From the NCBI GenBank assembly GCA_005804885.1, contig SYOX01000243.1, forward strand, positions 1 to 48,156: a stretch of DNA of 48,156 nucleotides. The letters are read 5' to 3'. Below are positions 32,315-41,296 of this stretch, one piece after another (the stretch's first letter is position 1; each line of letters opens with the position of its first letter). The notes below the pieces were generated by a model, which did not search any database, was not told the DNA's origin, and saw only the letters and a program-made list of their open reading frames with translations. The position numbers were made by a program, and so were the translations under genes. Source of the DNA: Pseudomonadota bacterium. GTDB taxonomy: Bacteria; Myxococcota_A; Bradymonadia; Bradymonadales; GCA-2716585.

Positions 32315-33997
32315 TTATGATGCGTCAGCCTTCCCCTCGTCTGCGACGGGCTTGCCCACGAAGAGCATGCGCTCCTTCGCCCGCTCGGAGCCCGCCACGT
32401 AATACTGGTCGGTCCATGAGTCGTTCGGGGTCAGGTGGATCTCCACCTCCTTGCCCTCCTTCTTGTACTTGGCGTTCAACCAGTTCCTGAAGTAGAAGTG
32501 CGAAAAAAGTCTCATGAACTCGCCGACATAGATGTCCACCACGCAGGGGTTGTTGCGCACGATGACCATGTTCTCATCGTTCTTGGTGGTGGAGGCCGCG
32601 GAGAAGTTGGCTGAGCCCCCGATCAGGACCGGCCGCTCGCCGAAAGGGTCGATGATCATGTACTTGGTGTGGACGTACTTCACGTTGGTGTTGAGCCCGG
32701 TGAGGCTCTCCTTGTGCCAGTGGTCAAGCTCGTTGTCCTGGCGGATGGTGTCCCCCATCGCGATCCGGTTCCCGGGGAGCTTCTTGATGGCCTCGTAGTT
32801 GTCCTGATTGCTCTTCTGGCCCGGGTTGTCCATCAAGAGGTAGCGCAGGTAGGGCTTCTCCTGCACCAGAACGTCCTTGAGCTCGTCGCTCACCCCGAAG
32901 GCCGCCGTCATGAAGACCGCCCCCTGGGAGTCGTCCATCATCCTGGCGTAGGTCTCCAGCGCCTCCAACGAGCCCCGCGGGCTGAAGATGGGCTGGTAGG
33001 GGGGATCGTCCGCCTTCACCGGGAAAATTTCGTCGTTGAAGGGCCTGAACGTCTTACCGGTGGGGTCGGTGACGATCTTGTTCCAGTACGTGAGGTAGGC
33101 CGCGGCCAGCCCCTTGTCGCGGATCTGGTGCCCCACGTTGGAGTGGCCGAAGATGGCCCCACGGGTGATGTTGGTCGAGCCTGTCCACACCTGCACGGGC
33201 TCATCGCCCTTGAGCAGGAGGATGAACTTGTTGTGGGAGATGGCGCTCTTGTTCGCCTCACGAGGGATCACGAGGTCCTCAATCCCCACCGCCTTGATGG
33301 CCTCAAGGTTCCCCTTGCCAGGATCGCCCTCCGCCTTCTTGTGATCGAAGACGATCTTGACATCAGCGCCCCGCCCAGCGGCGGCCTTGAAGGCCTCAAG
33401 CACCGGGTGGTGGTTGAACTCGTACAAGCACGCCCTCAAGCTCCAGCCCGCGCCCTCGGCTTGCCCGATGAACCCGATGAGCGCCTCCTCAAGCCCTCGG
33501 CTGAGCCACTTCCAGGCCTCGTCGCCCTCGACCTCATCGGGGCGCTTGTTGCCGAAGCGCTCCACATAGGCTTGAGAGGCGGCGGCCCCGCGGTTGAAGA
33601 AGACGGCGTCAGTCTCGTTGCTGATGCTCTCGGTCTTGACCTTGACCGAGACCGCGTCGCCTTGAACCAGGTCGGTGGGGGAGCCGTAGATGGGGATGAC
33701 CTTGTAGGTGTACTCATGGTCGGGTTTGGCGGCGTAGTCACCCCACTTGAAGTCCTGGATCGGGTGGCTGATGCTATCGAGCGACTCATCCCCGGCCTTG
33801 TGGGTGGGGTGGTGATCAAAGCTCAGCGATGACCTCAACCAGCGCTCTTCGCCCCCGCTCGTGTGGTCGGTGCGCTGAATGGCGAAGCCCAGCAGACCCT
33901 TGCGAGCCTCCTCGGTGGCGTCCATGCCCAACAACACCACGTTGTTGCCCGCCACCGCGTTCACGGCGATCTTCGCGTTGCTCTTGTAGGCTCTCAT
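32315..33997 (-). CDS. Phospholipase D-like protein
   Basis: A 560-residue protein without a signal peptide. Residues 1-125 look like a fibronectin-III-like beta domain (LLGFAIQRTDH to YTYKVIPIYG). From about 165 comes a two-lobed PLD-fold. The second HKD motif is intact, HTKYMIID at 443-450, followed by GGSANFS. The first is HNKFILLLKGD at 255: the position of the conserved Asp is Leu, with Asp three residues later; TGSTNIT follows. It would cleave or transfer phosphodiester groups of lipids or nucleic acids. The start has AGGAG upstream. No partner gene is evident. Confidence 0.85.
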   Translation of the reverse strand: MRAYKSNAKIAVNAVAGNNVVLLGMDATEEARKGLLGFAIQRTDHTSGGEERWLRSSLSFDHHPTHKAGDESLDSISHPIQDFKWGDYAAKPDHEYTYKVIPIYGSPTDLVQGDAVSVKVKTESISNETDAVFFNRGAAASQAYVERFGNKRPDEVEGDEAWKWLSRGLEEALIGFIGQAEGAGWSLRACLYEFNHHPVLEAFKAAAGRGADVKIVFDHKKAEGDPGKGNLEAIKAVGIEDLVIPREANKSAISHNKFILLLKGDEPVQVWTGSTNITRGAIFGHSNVGHQIRDKGLAAAYLTYWNKIVTDPTGKTFRPFNDEIFPVKADDPPYQPIFSPRGSLEALETYARMMDDSQGAVFMTAAFGVSDELKDVLVQEKPYLRYLLMDNPGQKSNQDNYEAIKKLPGNRIAMGDTIRQDNELDHWHKESLTGLNTNVKYVHTKYMIIDPFGERPVLIGGSANFSAASTTKNDENMVIVRNNPCVVDIYVGEFMRLFSHFYFRNWLNAKYKKEGKEVEIHLTPNDSWTDQYYVAGSERAKERMLFVGKPVADEGKADAS

Positions 33998-34269
33998 GCT
34001 CGCTCCTGCGCTCTACGTTCGTATGCTCGACGCCGCGACGCACCACCATCCTCGATGGCCCGACGCTTCAACTCGGGGATCCCCAGCACCAACGCCTCGT
34101 CTCCCAGCGCGCGGCGCGCCTTGTCGTGAAGATGTCTAAAGTCGCCGAACGTGCGTCAAGCCGCCGTGGAGCACCTCGACTCGCCCATGTCTGCCGAGGC
34201 GTTGGCAACATGTCGGCAACAGGAGACAGGAGGAAGCGGGGGGAGCCAAAAAACCTGAATGAAATCAAG

Positions 34270-34342
34270 AGGGCCGTGACGGACTCGAACCGTCGACCCG
34301 CAGATTAAAAGTCTGCTGCTCTACCTACTGAGCTAACGGCCC
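34270..34342 (-). tRNA. tRNA-Lys (anticodon UUU)
   Basis: On the minus strand the acceptor GGGCCGT pairs with ACGGCCC. D arm TAGCTCAGTAGGTAGAGCA, anticodon loop CTTTTAA giving UUU, and T loop GGTTCGAGTCC all fit. 73 nt without CCA. The discriminator base reads U, whereas A is usual for tRNA-Lys. Confidence 0.94.
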
Positions 34343-34396
34343 TGACTTCGACGCGGCGCGCGGCGACAAGCATCGCGCGGCCTCGCGAGGGGTCAC

Positions 34397-34425
34397 TTGG
34401 TAGCAACAGGCCTGGGGTGTGTCAA
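34397..34425 (-). promoter_or_regulatory. Putative promoter of tRNA-Lys
   Basis: On the minus strand TTGACA (34420-34425), a 17-bp spacer and TACCAA (34397-34402) lie about 55 bp before the tRNA. A second TTGACA starts 12 bp further upstream (34432-34437). Confidence 0.4.
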
Positions 34426-34560
34426 GTCGCTTGTCAAGGGCAAGGGCCTCGGGATCGGCGGCGTCGCCAGGATTTGCGGTCGCCGCCGCCGACCTCTACT
34501 ATGGGAGTCGGCTGAAGGTGATCAGGCCAATGCGCCGTGTTCGTGGAGGGACGACGCGAG

Positions 34561-35445
34561 ATGGGCTTCGTCGAACCGTCCTGGCGCTCAGAGCGCTTGG
34601 ATAGGCTCCTGCTCAGGGCAGGGGGGTGGCACGATCTGTCGACGGTGGTACGCTTCCTGGAGCGCGACCCGAAGGGCAACCTCTTCGCGCTCTCCTGGGT
34701 GGAGGCCCATGGGATGCGCACGGCCCCCTTGGCCGCCAGCCACCAGCTCCTGATGGCCGAGGACTCCGGCGAGCTCGTCGGCGTCTGCCTCGTGCTCGGC
34801 GGACGCACCGCGATGCCGATCACCCACTCGGCTCAGGCCGCCCGCGCCTTCGGCCGCCGGCTGGCGGCGCTGTCCAACGAGCTGGAGCACGTCGTGGGCG
34901 CCCAGGACGCCGTTGGAAACCTCTGGGAGGGCTTCGGCCAGGGCCTGCTCCCTCGCCTGGACCGCGACCAGCGCTACTACACCCTGCTGCCCCGCGATCT
35001 GATCCCCAGCCCCAAGCCCACGCCGGTTCGCCTGGCCGAGCTCGCCGACCTCGAAGCCATCGTGCAGGCCTCCGCGGCCATGTACCGCGAGGAGACCCTC
35101 GCCGATCCCTTCGACGACGACCCCGAGAGCTTCCGCAAGACGCACCGACAGCGCATCCTCCAGAACGCCAGCTTCGTCTGGCGAGAGCCCGGGCAGATGC
35201 TCTTCAAGGCCGACATCTCCTGCTCCGGTCGACACGGCGCCCAGCTCGCCGGCGTCTTCACGCACCCCGCCTTCCGCGGCCAGGGCGTCGCACGCCGCGC
35301 CCTGGCCGAGATCTGCGCCCGCCTGCTGGCGCACTTCCCCTGCCTGACCCTCTACGTCAACGAAGACAACGCCCCGGCCATCCGCCTCTACGAAGCCCTG
35401 GGCTTCGTCGAGCACGGCGCCTACCGGACGATCTTTGTGACCTGA
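34561..35445 (+). CDS. GNAT-family N-acetyltransferase
   Basis: A 294-residue acetyl-CoA-dependent transferase. The C-terminal half has the GNAT core: AGVFTHPAFRGQGVARRAL (motif A with R-G-Q-G-V-A) then LTLYVNEDNAPAIRLYEALGF (motif B). The N-terminal half (LSTVVRFLERDPKGNLFALSWVE) resembles the DUF4081-type extra domain found in two-domain GNATs. ATG 34561 is chosen over GTG 34537 since GGAGGG lies 10 bases upstream. Substrate unknown. Confidence 0.88.
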   Translation: MGFVEPSWRSERLDRLLLRAGGWHDLSTVVRFLERDPKGNLFALSWVEAHGMRTAPLAASHQLLMAEDSGELVGVCLVLGGRTAMPITHSAQAARAFGRRLAALSNELEHVVGAQDAVGNLWEGFGQGLLPRLDRDQRYYTLLPRDLIPSPKPTPVRLAELADLEAIVQASAAMYREETLADPFDDDPESFRKTHRQRILQNASFVWREPGQMLFKADISCSGRHGAQLAGVFTHPAFRGQGVARRALAEICARLLAHFPCLTLYVNEDNAPAIRLYEALGFVEHGAYRTIFVT

Positions 35446-35497
35446 CCCCGCGCGTGCTATCACGATGAACCCGGCCTGAGCCGGCCAGAACACCGAG

Positions 35498-36085
35498 GTG
35501 GACTTGGCATCCTGGAGATCAACCCGATGGATCTGCGTCGCGACCCTCGCGACCCTCGCCCCGATCGCCTGCGCCGAAGAAGAGCCGCCCCGCCCGGCCA
35601 CCTCCTCCCTCCAGCCCGGCATGCTCGACCCCCTCGACGAGCCGTCGCTGACGACCACCCCTCAAGGCCCCACCCTCGCCTCGCCCGACGGGCTCAAGAC
35701 GGCGCTCCCCAAACTGACGCGGGGCTCGCGCTACGACTGGGGCCACCACAGCGCCCTGGTCCCCGGCCACCTGGCCTCCCAGCTCATGGAGGCCGATGAA
35801 GCCAAGGACAAGCCCCCTCGCCATGTCGTGACCTTCATCATCGACGACCTCCTGGCGCGCCCCCAGCGCCTGACCCAGATGCAGGCCATGCCGCCCGTGA
35901 TCAACAAGCGACCCGGCGAGATCATCCAGGCCGAGTACATCCGCGTCCTGGTCGACGATCGCTTCGAAGTGGTCGTGCGGGCCGAAGACCCCTCCCACGC
36001 AAACTACGAGAAGCTCAAGTACTGGCACGACCAGATGCGCCTCTCCGAACTCAAGAATGCCCTGGACGCCCCAACAGAGCCCTGA
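35498..36085 (+). CDS. Exported or lipoprotein-like protein, unknown function
   Basis: A 195-residue protein starting at GTG. A hydrophobic N-terminal segment (ICVATLATLAPIAC) ends in Cys, so a lipoprotein signal is possible although -3 is Pro. A Pro/Ser/Thr-rich linker follows, then a folded part: HVVTFIIDDLLARPQRLTQMQ, EIIQAEYIRVLVDDRFEVVVR and a C-terminal amphipathic helix. No family recognised. It is convergent with the HMG-CoA lyase gene; the palindrome TGATCA at 36083-36088 gives both stops. Confidence 0.7.
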   Translation: MDLASWRSTRWICVATLATLAPIACAEEEPPRPATSSLQPGMLDPLDEPSLTTTPQGPTLASPDGLKTALPKLTRGSRYDWGHHSALVPGHLASQLMEADEAKDKPPRHVVTFIIDDLLARPQRLTQMQAMPPVINKRPGEIIQAEYIRVLVDDRFEVVVRAEDPSHANYEKLKYWHDQMRLSELKNALDAPTEP

Positions 36086-37039
36086 TCAGAGGCGAGCGCC
36101 GGCGAAGCGGAAGTACTTGCTCGACAGCGTCGCCCCGTACTCCAACTCCAGATCGCGGCTGACGGCCACGACGCGCTCCAGATCCACGCCCGCCCTGTAA
36201 CCCAGCGTGTCGAGCATGTAGAGCAGATCCTCGGTGCCCAGGTTCCCCGCCGCGCCCGGCGCGTAAGGGCAGCCGCCCATGCCCCCCATCGAAGAGTCGA
36301 AGATCCTCATCCCGGCCTCAAGGCCCTGCAGCGCGTTGACCAGACCCAGCCCCCGGGTGTCGTGCAGGTGCAGCGCGACGCGCTCCACGCCGAGCTCCTC
36401 GATCGCCCGGCGGCACCCCTCGCGCACCTGCAAGGGGGTGCCCATGCCCGTGGTGTCGCCCAGCGAGATCTGCGTCGCCCCGGCCTCCAGCAACCCCCTG
36501 GCGATCTCAAGCACGCGGTCAAAGGAGACCTCCCCCTCGTAGGGGCAGCCGAAGACCGTCGAGACGTAGCCCCGCACCTCCATGCCCTGCGGCAGCGCCT
36601 CGGCGATGACCTCCGCGACGTTCTGCTGAGACTCGGCGATGGAGCGGTTGAGGTTCTTGCGGTTGTGCGTCTCGGAGCTGGACAGGAAGACGGCCACGTG
36701 GCTGACCCCAGCCTCCAGAGCGCTCTCGAGCCCGCGCTGGTTCGGCACCAGCGCCCAGTAGCGCACGCCCGGCTCGCGGCGCAGACGGCGGGCGACCTCC
36801 GCCGTGTCCGCCATCTGAGGCACCCACTTCGGGTGCACGAAGCTGCCGATCTCGATGTCCTTGATCCCCGCGTCGACCAGCCGCTCGATCATGTCGACCT
36901 TGGCGTGCGTCGGCACCGCCACGCGCTCGTTCTGGAGCCCGTCGCGCGGCCCGACCTCCACCACGCGCACCGACGCGCCCAGGCCCTCAGGTCCCGCAGG
37001 AGCGACCGTCTTGTCGTCGGCAAAGGAGGGTTTGCTCAT
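36086..37039 (-). CDS. mvaB: Hydroxymethylglutaryl-CoA lyase
   Basis: A 317-residue TIM-barrel enzyme splitting HMG-CoA into acetoacetate and acetyl-CoA, the last step of leucine breakdown. Signature RDGLQNE at 32-38 carries the catalytic Arg, with EIGSFVHPKWVPQ at 63-75 and the metal-binding HLHD at 224-227. The active-site Cys257 lies in GGMGGCPYAPGAAGN, the HMG-CoA lyase signature that separates it from isopropylmalate synthases. Normal length for the family, with a short non-conserved N-terminal extension of about 22 residues. No other leucine-catabolism genes are in view. Confidence 0.95.
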   Translation of the reverse strand: MSKPSFADDKTVAPAGPEGLGASVRVVEVGPRDGLQNERVAVPTHAKVDMIERLVDAGIKDIEIGSFVHPKWVPQMADTAEVARRLRREPGVRYWALVPNQRGLESALEAGVSHVAVFLSSSETHNRKNLNRSIAESQQNVAEVIAEALPQGMEVRGYVSTVFGCPYEGEVSFDRVLEIARGLLEAGATQISLGDTTGMGTPLQVREGCRRAIEELGVERVALHLHDTRGLGLVNALQGLEAGMRIFDSSMGGMGGCPYAPGAAGNLGTEDLLYMLDTLGYRAGVDLERVVAVSRDLELEYGATLSSKYFRFAGARL

Positions 37040-37601
37040 GGATTGCCCAGCGCTCGGCGCCTGTCACCTCAGCGGCGCCTGTCTTTTTAGTGGCCGGGTG
37101 GATCTGCGTCAAGGTGAGGGGCCGCCTTGACGCAGATCCGCCCGAAGCGCCACTCCATCCCCGCCGCTGCGGCCTCGGAGTGCTCACGTTTTCCACAGGG
37201 CCGCCCACGGGCGGGCCTCCATGCGCCGCCGCCACGAGGCGCCCCAGAGCTTTCCATGCCCGAATTTCAAACCCAATAATATCAATGACTTACAACATCT
37301 TTTCAGATGTTCAGTGGTTGAGTGTCGGGCTTCTTCGAGCCCGTCGCCATCGCGCTCGACAGGGGGTTGTGGAAAGTTTGTGGAGAACTTTTTGGAGCGG
37401 CCAGGAATAAGGGGGAGGGGGTTGAGACATTGAGGGGCGCCCGACCTGGGGTGGACAGGGCTCGTGGGCTGCGTTGTCGGCCTCGGAGGTGCCTTGATGG
37501 CCTTTCGTGGGCCGTGTTGTCGGTCTCGGCGGTGCCTTGACAGCCTTGGTAGGGATTCTGTATTAACGCGCCGCCAGATCCATGATTGGAGGAGGGTTGC
37601 A
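37040..37601. other. Divergent regulatory region with hairpin, DnaA-box-like sites and direct repeats
   Basis: About 560 bp without a credible gene. A 20-bp stem-loop occupies 37095-37144 (arms CGGGTGGATCTGCGTCAAGG and its near complement, 10-base loop). An AT-richer stretch lies near 37260-37320. TTTTCCACA at about 37190, and TTGTGGAAA and TTTGTGGAG near 37370-37390, resemble DnaA boxes. Two 41-bp copies of a repeat with about 7 differences start at 37462 and 37505. Confidence 0.6.
37537..37566 (+). promoter_or_regulatory. Putative sigma-70-type promoter of the Gld-type ABC operon
   Basis: A perfect TTGACA (37537-37542), an 18-bp spacer and TATTAA (37561-37566) lie 35 bp before the ATG at 37602. 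The -35 box falls in the second copy of the 41-bp repeat; the first copy has TTGATG there. Confidence 0.55.
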
Positions 37602-38786
37602 ATGACTTCGGAGGTGCGCTCAAAAGCTCAGAGCGGCACGGTGAGCATCGAGGTCGAGAGCCTGAGCAAGTTCTACGGGGACTTCAAGGCGATCGACGGG
37701 GTGAGCTTCCAGATCCATACCGGCGAGATCGTCGGCTTCCTGGGGCCGAACGGCGCCGGCAAGACGACGACGATGAAGATCCTGACCTGCTTCATGGGAT
37801 CGTCGTCGGGAAGGGCCAGGGTCGCGGGCTACGACGTGTCCACGGACAGCATCGAGGTGCGCAAGCGGGTCGGCTACCTGCCGGAGACGGTGCCGCTCTA
37901 CAGCGACATGATCGTCTACGATTACCTCAAGTTCGTCGCCCAGATGCGCCAGGTCGAGTCGTCCAGGATCCACGAGGCGATCCGCGACACGGCCAAGGTC
38001 TGCGGCCTGTCTCACATGATCAGCCGGCCTATCCGGGAGCTGTCCAAGGGCTACCGCCAGCGCGTCGGCCTGGCCCAGGCGCTGATCCACAAGCCGGAGG
38101 TGGTCATCCTCGATGAGCCGACCTCGGGGCTGGATCCCAACCAGATCATCGAGATCCGCGACCTGATCAAGGAGATCGGCAAGGAGAAGACGATCATCTT
38201 CTCGACCCACATCCTGCAGGAGGTCGCGGCGGTCTGCGACCGGGTCCTGGTCATCGACAAGGGGCGCCTGATCGCCGACGGGACCGTGGACGAGCTTGAG
38301 CGCAAGGTGCGCCGCAACGAGATGTACGTGGTCACGCTGGCGGAGGTCGGCGCGCAGAAGCACGAGGCCTCCAAGATCGAAGCCTTGCTGCGGGGCATCG
38401 GCCCGGTCAGCAAGGTCGAGCACCTGCAGACGCGGGGCCGGGAGATGACCTTCCTGATCACCGCCTCGCGCGGGGCCGACCTGCGCCACGACATCTTCAG
38501 GCTCGCCGAGACCCAGTCGCTGGCGCTGCTGGAGCTCCAGCGCGAGCAGCTCAGCCTGGAGGACATCTTCCGGGCTCTGACCGGCGACGTCGAGCAGGTC
38601 AACGTCGAGCGCCGCGCCAAGATCATCGGCGTGCGCTCGCGCGGCGGCCTCGATGTCGACGGCGCCACCCCGACCCCGATCGCGCAGGAGGTCGCCTCGG
38701 CGGCCGCTGAAGAGGTCGAAGAGGTCGAAGAGGCCGCAGAGGCCGAAGAGGTCCCCGTCGCGGCGACCGATGAGAAGGAGGCCTAG
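37602..38786 (+). CDS. ABC transporter ATP-binding protein (GldA-like)
   Basis: A 394-residue ATPase. ATG 37602 has GGAGGAGGG five bases upstream. Walker A GPNGAGKT at 48-55, signature LSKGYRQR at 147-154 and Walker B VVILDEP at 167-173, followed by TSGLD and STHI. The C-terminal part after about 230 is a regulatory extension ending in an acidic Glu/Ala tail (EEVEEVEEAAEAEE). It is the first gene of a four-gene operon with a permease, a GldG-like protein and a DUF4340 protein, an arrangement known in many non-gliding bacteria. Substrate unknown. Confidence 0.92.
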   Translation: MTSEVRSKAQSGTVSIEVESLSKFYGDFKAIDGVSFQIHTGEIVGFLGPNGAGKTTTMKILTCFMGSSSGRARVAGYDVSTDSIEVRKRVGYLPETVPLYSDMIVYDYLKFVAQMRQVESSRIHEAIRDTAKVCGLSHMISRPIRELSKGYRQRVGLAQALIHKPEVVILDEPTSGLDPNQIIEIRDLIKEIGKEKTIIFSTHILQEVAAVCDRVLVIDKGRLIADGTVDELERKVRRNEMYVVTLAEVGAQKHEASKIEALLRGIGPVSKVEHLQTRGREMTFLITASRGADLRHDIFRLAETQSLALLELQREQLSLEDIFRALTGDVEQVNVERRAKIIGVRSRGGLDVDGATPTPIAQEVASAAAEEVEEVEEAAEAEEVPVAATDEKEA

Positions 38787-38789
38787 ACC

Positions 38790-39500
38790 ATGGCTGCGGT
38801 GCTGACCATCTTCAAGCGCGAGCTTGCCAACTACTTCCACTCGCTGACGGCCTACATCGTCGTCATCCTCTTCCTGCTCATCACCGGCGGGATGTTCTGG
38901 CTGGACTTCTTCCAGGGCTTCCCGGAGCTGAGCATGCGCCGCCTCTTCGGCGACGCCCCGCTCTTTTTGGCCTTCTTCGCGCCGGCCATCACGATGGGCC
39001 TGCTGGCCGAGGAGAAGCGCTCGGGCACCCTCGAGCTGCTCGTGACCATGCCGGTCAGCGATCTTGAGATCGTCCTGGGCAAGTTCATGGCCGCCGTCAC
39101 CCTCCTGCTGGTCACCTTCCTCTTCACCACCCCCTACGCGCTGTCGATCTCGACCATGGGGGATCTGGACTGGGGGCCCATCCTCGGGGGCTACGCCGGC
39201 TTGATCCTGCTGGGATCGGCCTACGCCTCGGTGGGCCTGATGGTGTCGTCGTGGACCCGCGACCAGATTGTCTCGGTGCTGCTGGGCTTCTTCCTGTGCT
39301 TCCTGCTCTTCATCTTCGACAGGCTCTTCGGGAACTCGTCGGGCGTCGTGGCCCAGACCTTCGAGTACCTCAGCAGCAACTTCCACTTTCAGAACATCGC
39401 CCGCGGGGTCATCGAGATCGGCGACGTGGTCTACTACGTCAGCATCATCGTCGTCTGCTTGACGGCCGCCAGAGCCACTCTGGCCGCCAGGCGTTGGTAA
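38790..39500 (+). CDS. ABC transporter permease (GldF-like)
   Basis: A 236-residue integral membrane protein with six predicted helices (about 18-38, 55-72, 95-115, 130-155, 160-178, 205-225). The coupling segment EEKRSGTLELLVTMPVS near 73-90 is diagnostic of ABC-2 exporters. It begins three bases after the ATPase stop. It partners the ATPase and the GldG-like protein downstream. Confidence 0.9.
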   Translation: MAAVLTIFKRELANYFHSLTAYIVVILFLLITGGMFWLDFFQGFPELSMRRLFGDAPLFLAFFAPAITMGLLAEEKRSGTLELLVTMPVSDLEIVLGKFMAAVTLLLVTFLFTTPYALSISTMGDLDWGPILGGYAGLILLGSAYASVGLMVSSWTRDQIVSVLLGFFLCFLLFIFDRLFGNSSGVVAQTFEYLSSNFHFQNIARGVIEIGDVVYYVSIIVVCLTAARATLAARRW

Positions 39501-39512
39501 GGAGGAGAAGTC

Positions 39513-41273
39513 ATGGCCCAGGACATCCGCAAGAAAGCCGTCCAGGCGCTCGACGCGACCACCTTCGTGATCATCGTCGCCGCCATCGTCGTCGTCATCA
39601 ACGTCATCCTCGCGCTGCCCTCGACGCCCTCGATGCGCGTCGACCTGACCGAGGACAAGCTCTACACCCTCTCGGACGCCTCCAAGGCGATGGTCGGCGG
39701 TCTGGAGGAGCCCCTGGAGATCAAGTTCTTCGTCTCCGAGAACCTCCAGTACCCCGATCACAACCTTGAGCAGCGCGTCCGCGACCTGCTCGACGAGTAC
39801 CGGGTCCACTCCGGTGGCAAGTTCTCCTTCGAAGTCATCCACCCCAAGGACAACGAGAGCGCCGCGACCGACGAGGCTGAAGGCGCCGAGGCCGAGGGCG
39901 CCGTCGCCGAGGCTGAGGGCGCCGTCGACGAGCCCAAGGCCGAGGACAAGGCCGAGGAGGGCCCCAAGGGCTTCGGCATCCAGAAGATCCCCGTCGGCGT
40001 GCGCGGCGAGGACGAGGTGGCCCTGCGGATGGTCTACAAGGGCATGGCGCTGGTCTTCGGCGACAAGCTGGAGGTCATCAACGAGCTCAAGGGCACCGAC
40101 AACCTGGAGTACGAGATCTCCAAGCGGATCAAGACCTTGATCACGCCCGAGGCCGCCCGCCACAAGGTCGGCTTCATCACCGGCTTCGGCGGCCCCTCCG
40201 ATCAGCCCCAGTTCATCCAGTCGATCGGCGAGGGCTTCAAGCAGATCTACGGGGACCTGATCACGGCCCGGCCGATCAACCTCAAGGAGAAGCAGAAGGT
40301 CGACGACGACATCGACGCGATCGTGATCCTCAACCCCGATCAGATGTTCAACGACAACGCCAGGTACGCCATCGACCAGTTCTTGATGAGGGGCAAGGGG
40401 GTCGCGTGGCTCCAGACGGGCCTCGCGCCCAACCCGCAGATGCCCATGCTCCCGATGCGCCAGCCCGTCATCACGGGCCTCGAAGGCCTCTTCGAGACCT
40501 ACGGCCTGCGCTTGAACAAGGATCTGGTGCTCGACCGCCAGAGCAACATCGTCAGCCTCATCCTCACCGACCGGGGGCTGGCCCAGATCAGCAACCCCTC
40601 GATGCCCGTCTTCACCGACATCAACCAGGAGTCGGTCGTCACCAAGGACATCCCCACGCTCTCCTTCCCCATCTCCAGCTCGATCACGGTCCTGCCCTCG
40701 GTCCTTGAGAACAAGGAGCTGACGGTGACCGAGCTGGTCAAGAGCGACAAGGGCGCCGTGCGGCGCGCCAACGCCAACTCCGTCGACTACGACGCGCTCC
40801 TGAAGCCCGACCCGACCGAGGAGCCCGGCCCCTTCGTCATGGCCGCCTCCGTCCAGGGGTCGATGAGCAGCCACTTCAGCGACAAGCAGAAGCCGGCCTC
40901 CACGCCGTCGAGCAACCCCGTCGACGCCCTGCCCCCCGACTACCAGACGCTCAAGAAGTCCACGGCCGGCGCCCGGATCATCGTCGTGGGCAACGGCGAC
41001 TTCATGTTCCCCAACCAGCAGACCGGCTATGGCCGTCAGTACTCTGGCCTCGGCGCGCTCTTCCTGCTCAACATGGTCGACTGGCTCGTGCAGGACGAGG
41101 CCCTGGTCGCCATCCGCTCCAAGGGCGTCCCCCGAGTGCTCAAGGGCATCACGGCCGACGACCACATCACCTATCAGGCCGCCAACGTCGTCGGCGTCCC
41201 CGTCGTCTTCGTCCTCATCGGCCTCCTCTTCTTCTTCCTGCGCCGTCAGCGCCAGCGCACGATCAAGCTCTGA
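39513..41273 (+). CDS. GldG-family auxiliary ABC protein
   Basis: A 586-residue protein with an N-terminal helix (about 15-35), a large periplasmic part and a C-terminal helix (about 550-570) followed by RRQRQR. The start of the soluble part, RVDLTEDKLYTLSDASKAMV, is the GldG/ABC_transp_aux signature. It is followed by EIKFFVSENLQYPDHN, DLLDEYRVHSGGKFSFEVIHP and a GKGVAWLQTGL region. An acidic Ala/Glu insert lies near 115-150. The start has GGAGGAG upstream. It probably acts as the extracytoplasmic partner of the permease. Confidence 0.9.
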   Translation: MAQDIRKKAVQALDATTFVIIVAAIVVVINVILALPSTPSMRVDLTEDKLYTLSDASKAMVGGLEEPLEIKFFVSENLQYPDHNLEQRVRDLLDEYRVHSGGKFSFEVIHPKDNESAATDEAEGAEAEGAVAEAEGAVDEPKAEDKAEEGPKGFGIQKIPVGVRGEDEVALRMVYKGMALVFGDKLEVINELKGTDNLEYEISKRIKTLITPEAARHKVGFITGFGGPSDQPQFIQSIGEGFKQIYGDLITARPINLKEKQKVDDDIDAIVILNPDQMFNDNARYAIDQFLMRGKGVAWLQTGLAPNPQMPMLPMRQPVITGLEGLFETYGLRLNKDLVLDRQSNIVSLILTDRGLAQISNPSMPVFTDINQESVVTKDIPTLSFPISSSITVLPSVLENKELTVTELVKSDKGAVRRANANSVDYDALLKPDPTEEPGPFVMAASVQGSMSSHFSDKQKPASTPSSNPVDALPPDYQTLKKSTAGARIIVVGNGDFMFPNQQTGYGRQYSGLGALFLLNMVDWLVQDEALVAIRSKGVPRVLKGITADDHITYQAANVVGVPVVFVLIGLLFFFLRRQRQRTIKL

Positions 41274-41296
41274 TCGCTCCCCGTAGAGGTGTCACC

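Noticed and set aside
37620..41165. 1181-codon minus-strand frame over the Gld-type operon
   Set aside because: Asp/His/Leu-rich antisense of three well-supported ABC genes; no motif and no ribosome-binding site.
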